A stretch of 64,000 bases of DNA. Source: Streptococcaceae bacterium ESL0729 (GTDB taxonomy: Bacteria; Bacillota; Bacilli; Lactobacillales; Streptococcaceae). This document shows, piece by piece, positions 63,503-64,000 of the stretch. Below the pieces are notes generated by a model. That model had not been told where the DNA came from and made no database searches. It worked only from the letters and a program-made list of their open reading frames with translations. The position numbers and the translations under genes were made by a program. Each line of letters opens with the position of its first letter. Position 1 is the first letter of the stretch. The DNA lies in NCBI GenBank assembly GCA_029391995.1, contig CP113924.1, forward strand, positions 301,501 to 365,500, given 5' to 3'.

Positions 63503-64000
63503 ATGACTTTAAAAGTTGATAAGGTGTCAGGAGGATATTTTGGATCCAAGGTCCTAAAGGACATAAGTTTTCAGGTGGCAAGTGGTCAATTGGTTGGGCT
63601 GATCGGCCTAAATGGGGCAGGAAAATCAACAACCATCCAGGAGATTATGGGTCTTTTAACTCCCTATGAGGGAGTCATTAAAATAAACGATAAAAGTATC
63701 CGTGAGGGAGTCGATAGCTACCGCAAGCAAATTGGCTTTATTCCAGAAAGTCCAGCCCTCTATGAGGAGTTGACCTTAAGGGAACATATCGAGATTACGG
63801 CCATGGCCTATGATATTCCGCTTGATTTAGCCATGGAACGGGCAGGAAAATTACTGGAAACCTTTCGTCTTAAGGATAAGCTTGAGTGGTTTCCTAAGAA
63901 TTTTTCCAAGGGGATGAAGCAGAAGGTTATGATTATTTGTGCCTTTTTAACCAAGCCCAGTCTTTATATTATTGATGAGCCCTTTCTAGGACTTGACCCC
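63503..64000 (+). CDS. ecsA: ABC transporter ATPase EcsA (5' part)
   Basis: The first 166 codons of an ATP-binding protein cut by the window edge. Walker A is GLNGAGKST (about 35-43), Q-loop region GFIPESPALYEELT, signature FSKGMKQKV and Walker B LYIIDEPFLGLDP at the very end. The degenerate signature and the divergent hit gene identify EcsA, the ATPase of the EcsAB transporter linked to protein secretion and competence. A preceding out-of-frame ATG at 63499 opens only a short frame. Confidence 0.9.
   Translation, partial: MTLKVDKVSGGYFGSKVLKDISFQVASGQLVGLIGLNGAGKSTTIQEIMGLLTPYEGVIKINDKSIREGVDSYRKQIGFIPESPALYEELTLREHIEITAMAYDIPLDLAMERAGKLLETFRLKDKLEWFPKNFSKGMKQKVMIICAFLTKPSLYIIDEPFLGLDP

Overview
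The window is a stretch of low-GC Gram-positive chromosome from the order Lactobacillales. It is most likely a member of the Streptococcaceae close to Lactococcus or Floricoccus. The evidence is the gene content and order: a mannitol operon in the order mtlA-mtlR-mtlF-mtlD, PepX of lactococcal length beside a divergent glpF, PepA and PepS peptidases, an ssbB gene near groESL, murD-murG-divIB without ftsW, and an ftsA-ftsZ-ylmE-sepF-yggT-ylmH-divIVA-ileS run. The regulators inferred from operators (CtsR, HrcA, GlnR, CcpA) also fit. No species was assigned by search. I saw no insertion sequence, prophage, CRISPR array, tRNA or rRNA gene. Genes are dense, no gap exceeds 300 bases, and most transcription units end in clear intrinsic terminators, several of them shared by convergent genes.

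Region 1 (1-16110) is mixed. It holds xpaC-telA, nagA, the CtsR-controlled chaperone gene clpE, a cation diffusion facilitator, a MarR regulator ahead of a heterodimeric ABC exporter pair, a second MurG-like glycosyltransferase, cutC, an ECF-type S component with a long structured leader, a TraX-family membrane protein, a small lipoprotein and rlmA.

Region 2 (16129-22473) is sugar metabolism. The mannitol PTS operon sits behind a cre site, and tpiA follows. The mannitol permease carries a second, cysteine-less IIB-like domain.

Region 3 (22571-36097) holds a pair of U32 proteins resembling the tRNA hydroxylation factors TrhP1/TrhP2, proC-pepA, a DUF4651-thioredoxin-ytpR unit, ssbB, a HAD phosphatase, groESL behind a CIRCE element, pepS with a LacX-like epimerase, and amtB-glnK behind a GlnR box.

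Region 4 (36156-54341) is cell wall, division and RNA functions. murD-murG-divIB is separated from ftsA-ftsZ by pnp, cysS, mrnC, rlmB and yacP. The division operon then runs to divIVA, followed by an isoleucine T-box and ileS.

Region 5 (54441-64000) contains add, a GtrB-like glycosyltransferase, pepX, glpF, a CPBP protease, cppA with a beta-lactamase-fold hydrolase, a coiled-coil protein with hit, and the 5' part of ecsA.

Nothing here is clearly a new defence or mobile system. The points most worth checking are the structured leader with a possible small ORF before the S component, the degenerate second IIB domain of MtlA, the MurG paralogue, a possibly leaderless CDF mRNA, a hairpin placed between a distant Shine-Dalgarno and the ssbB start, and the palindromes over the MarR, amtB and cppA promoters.
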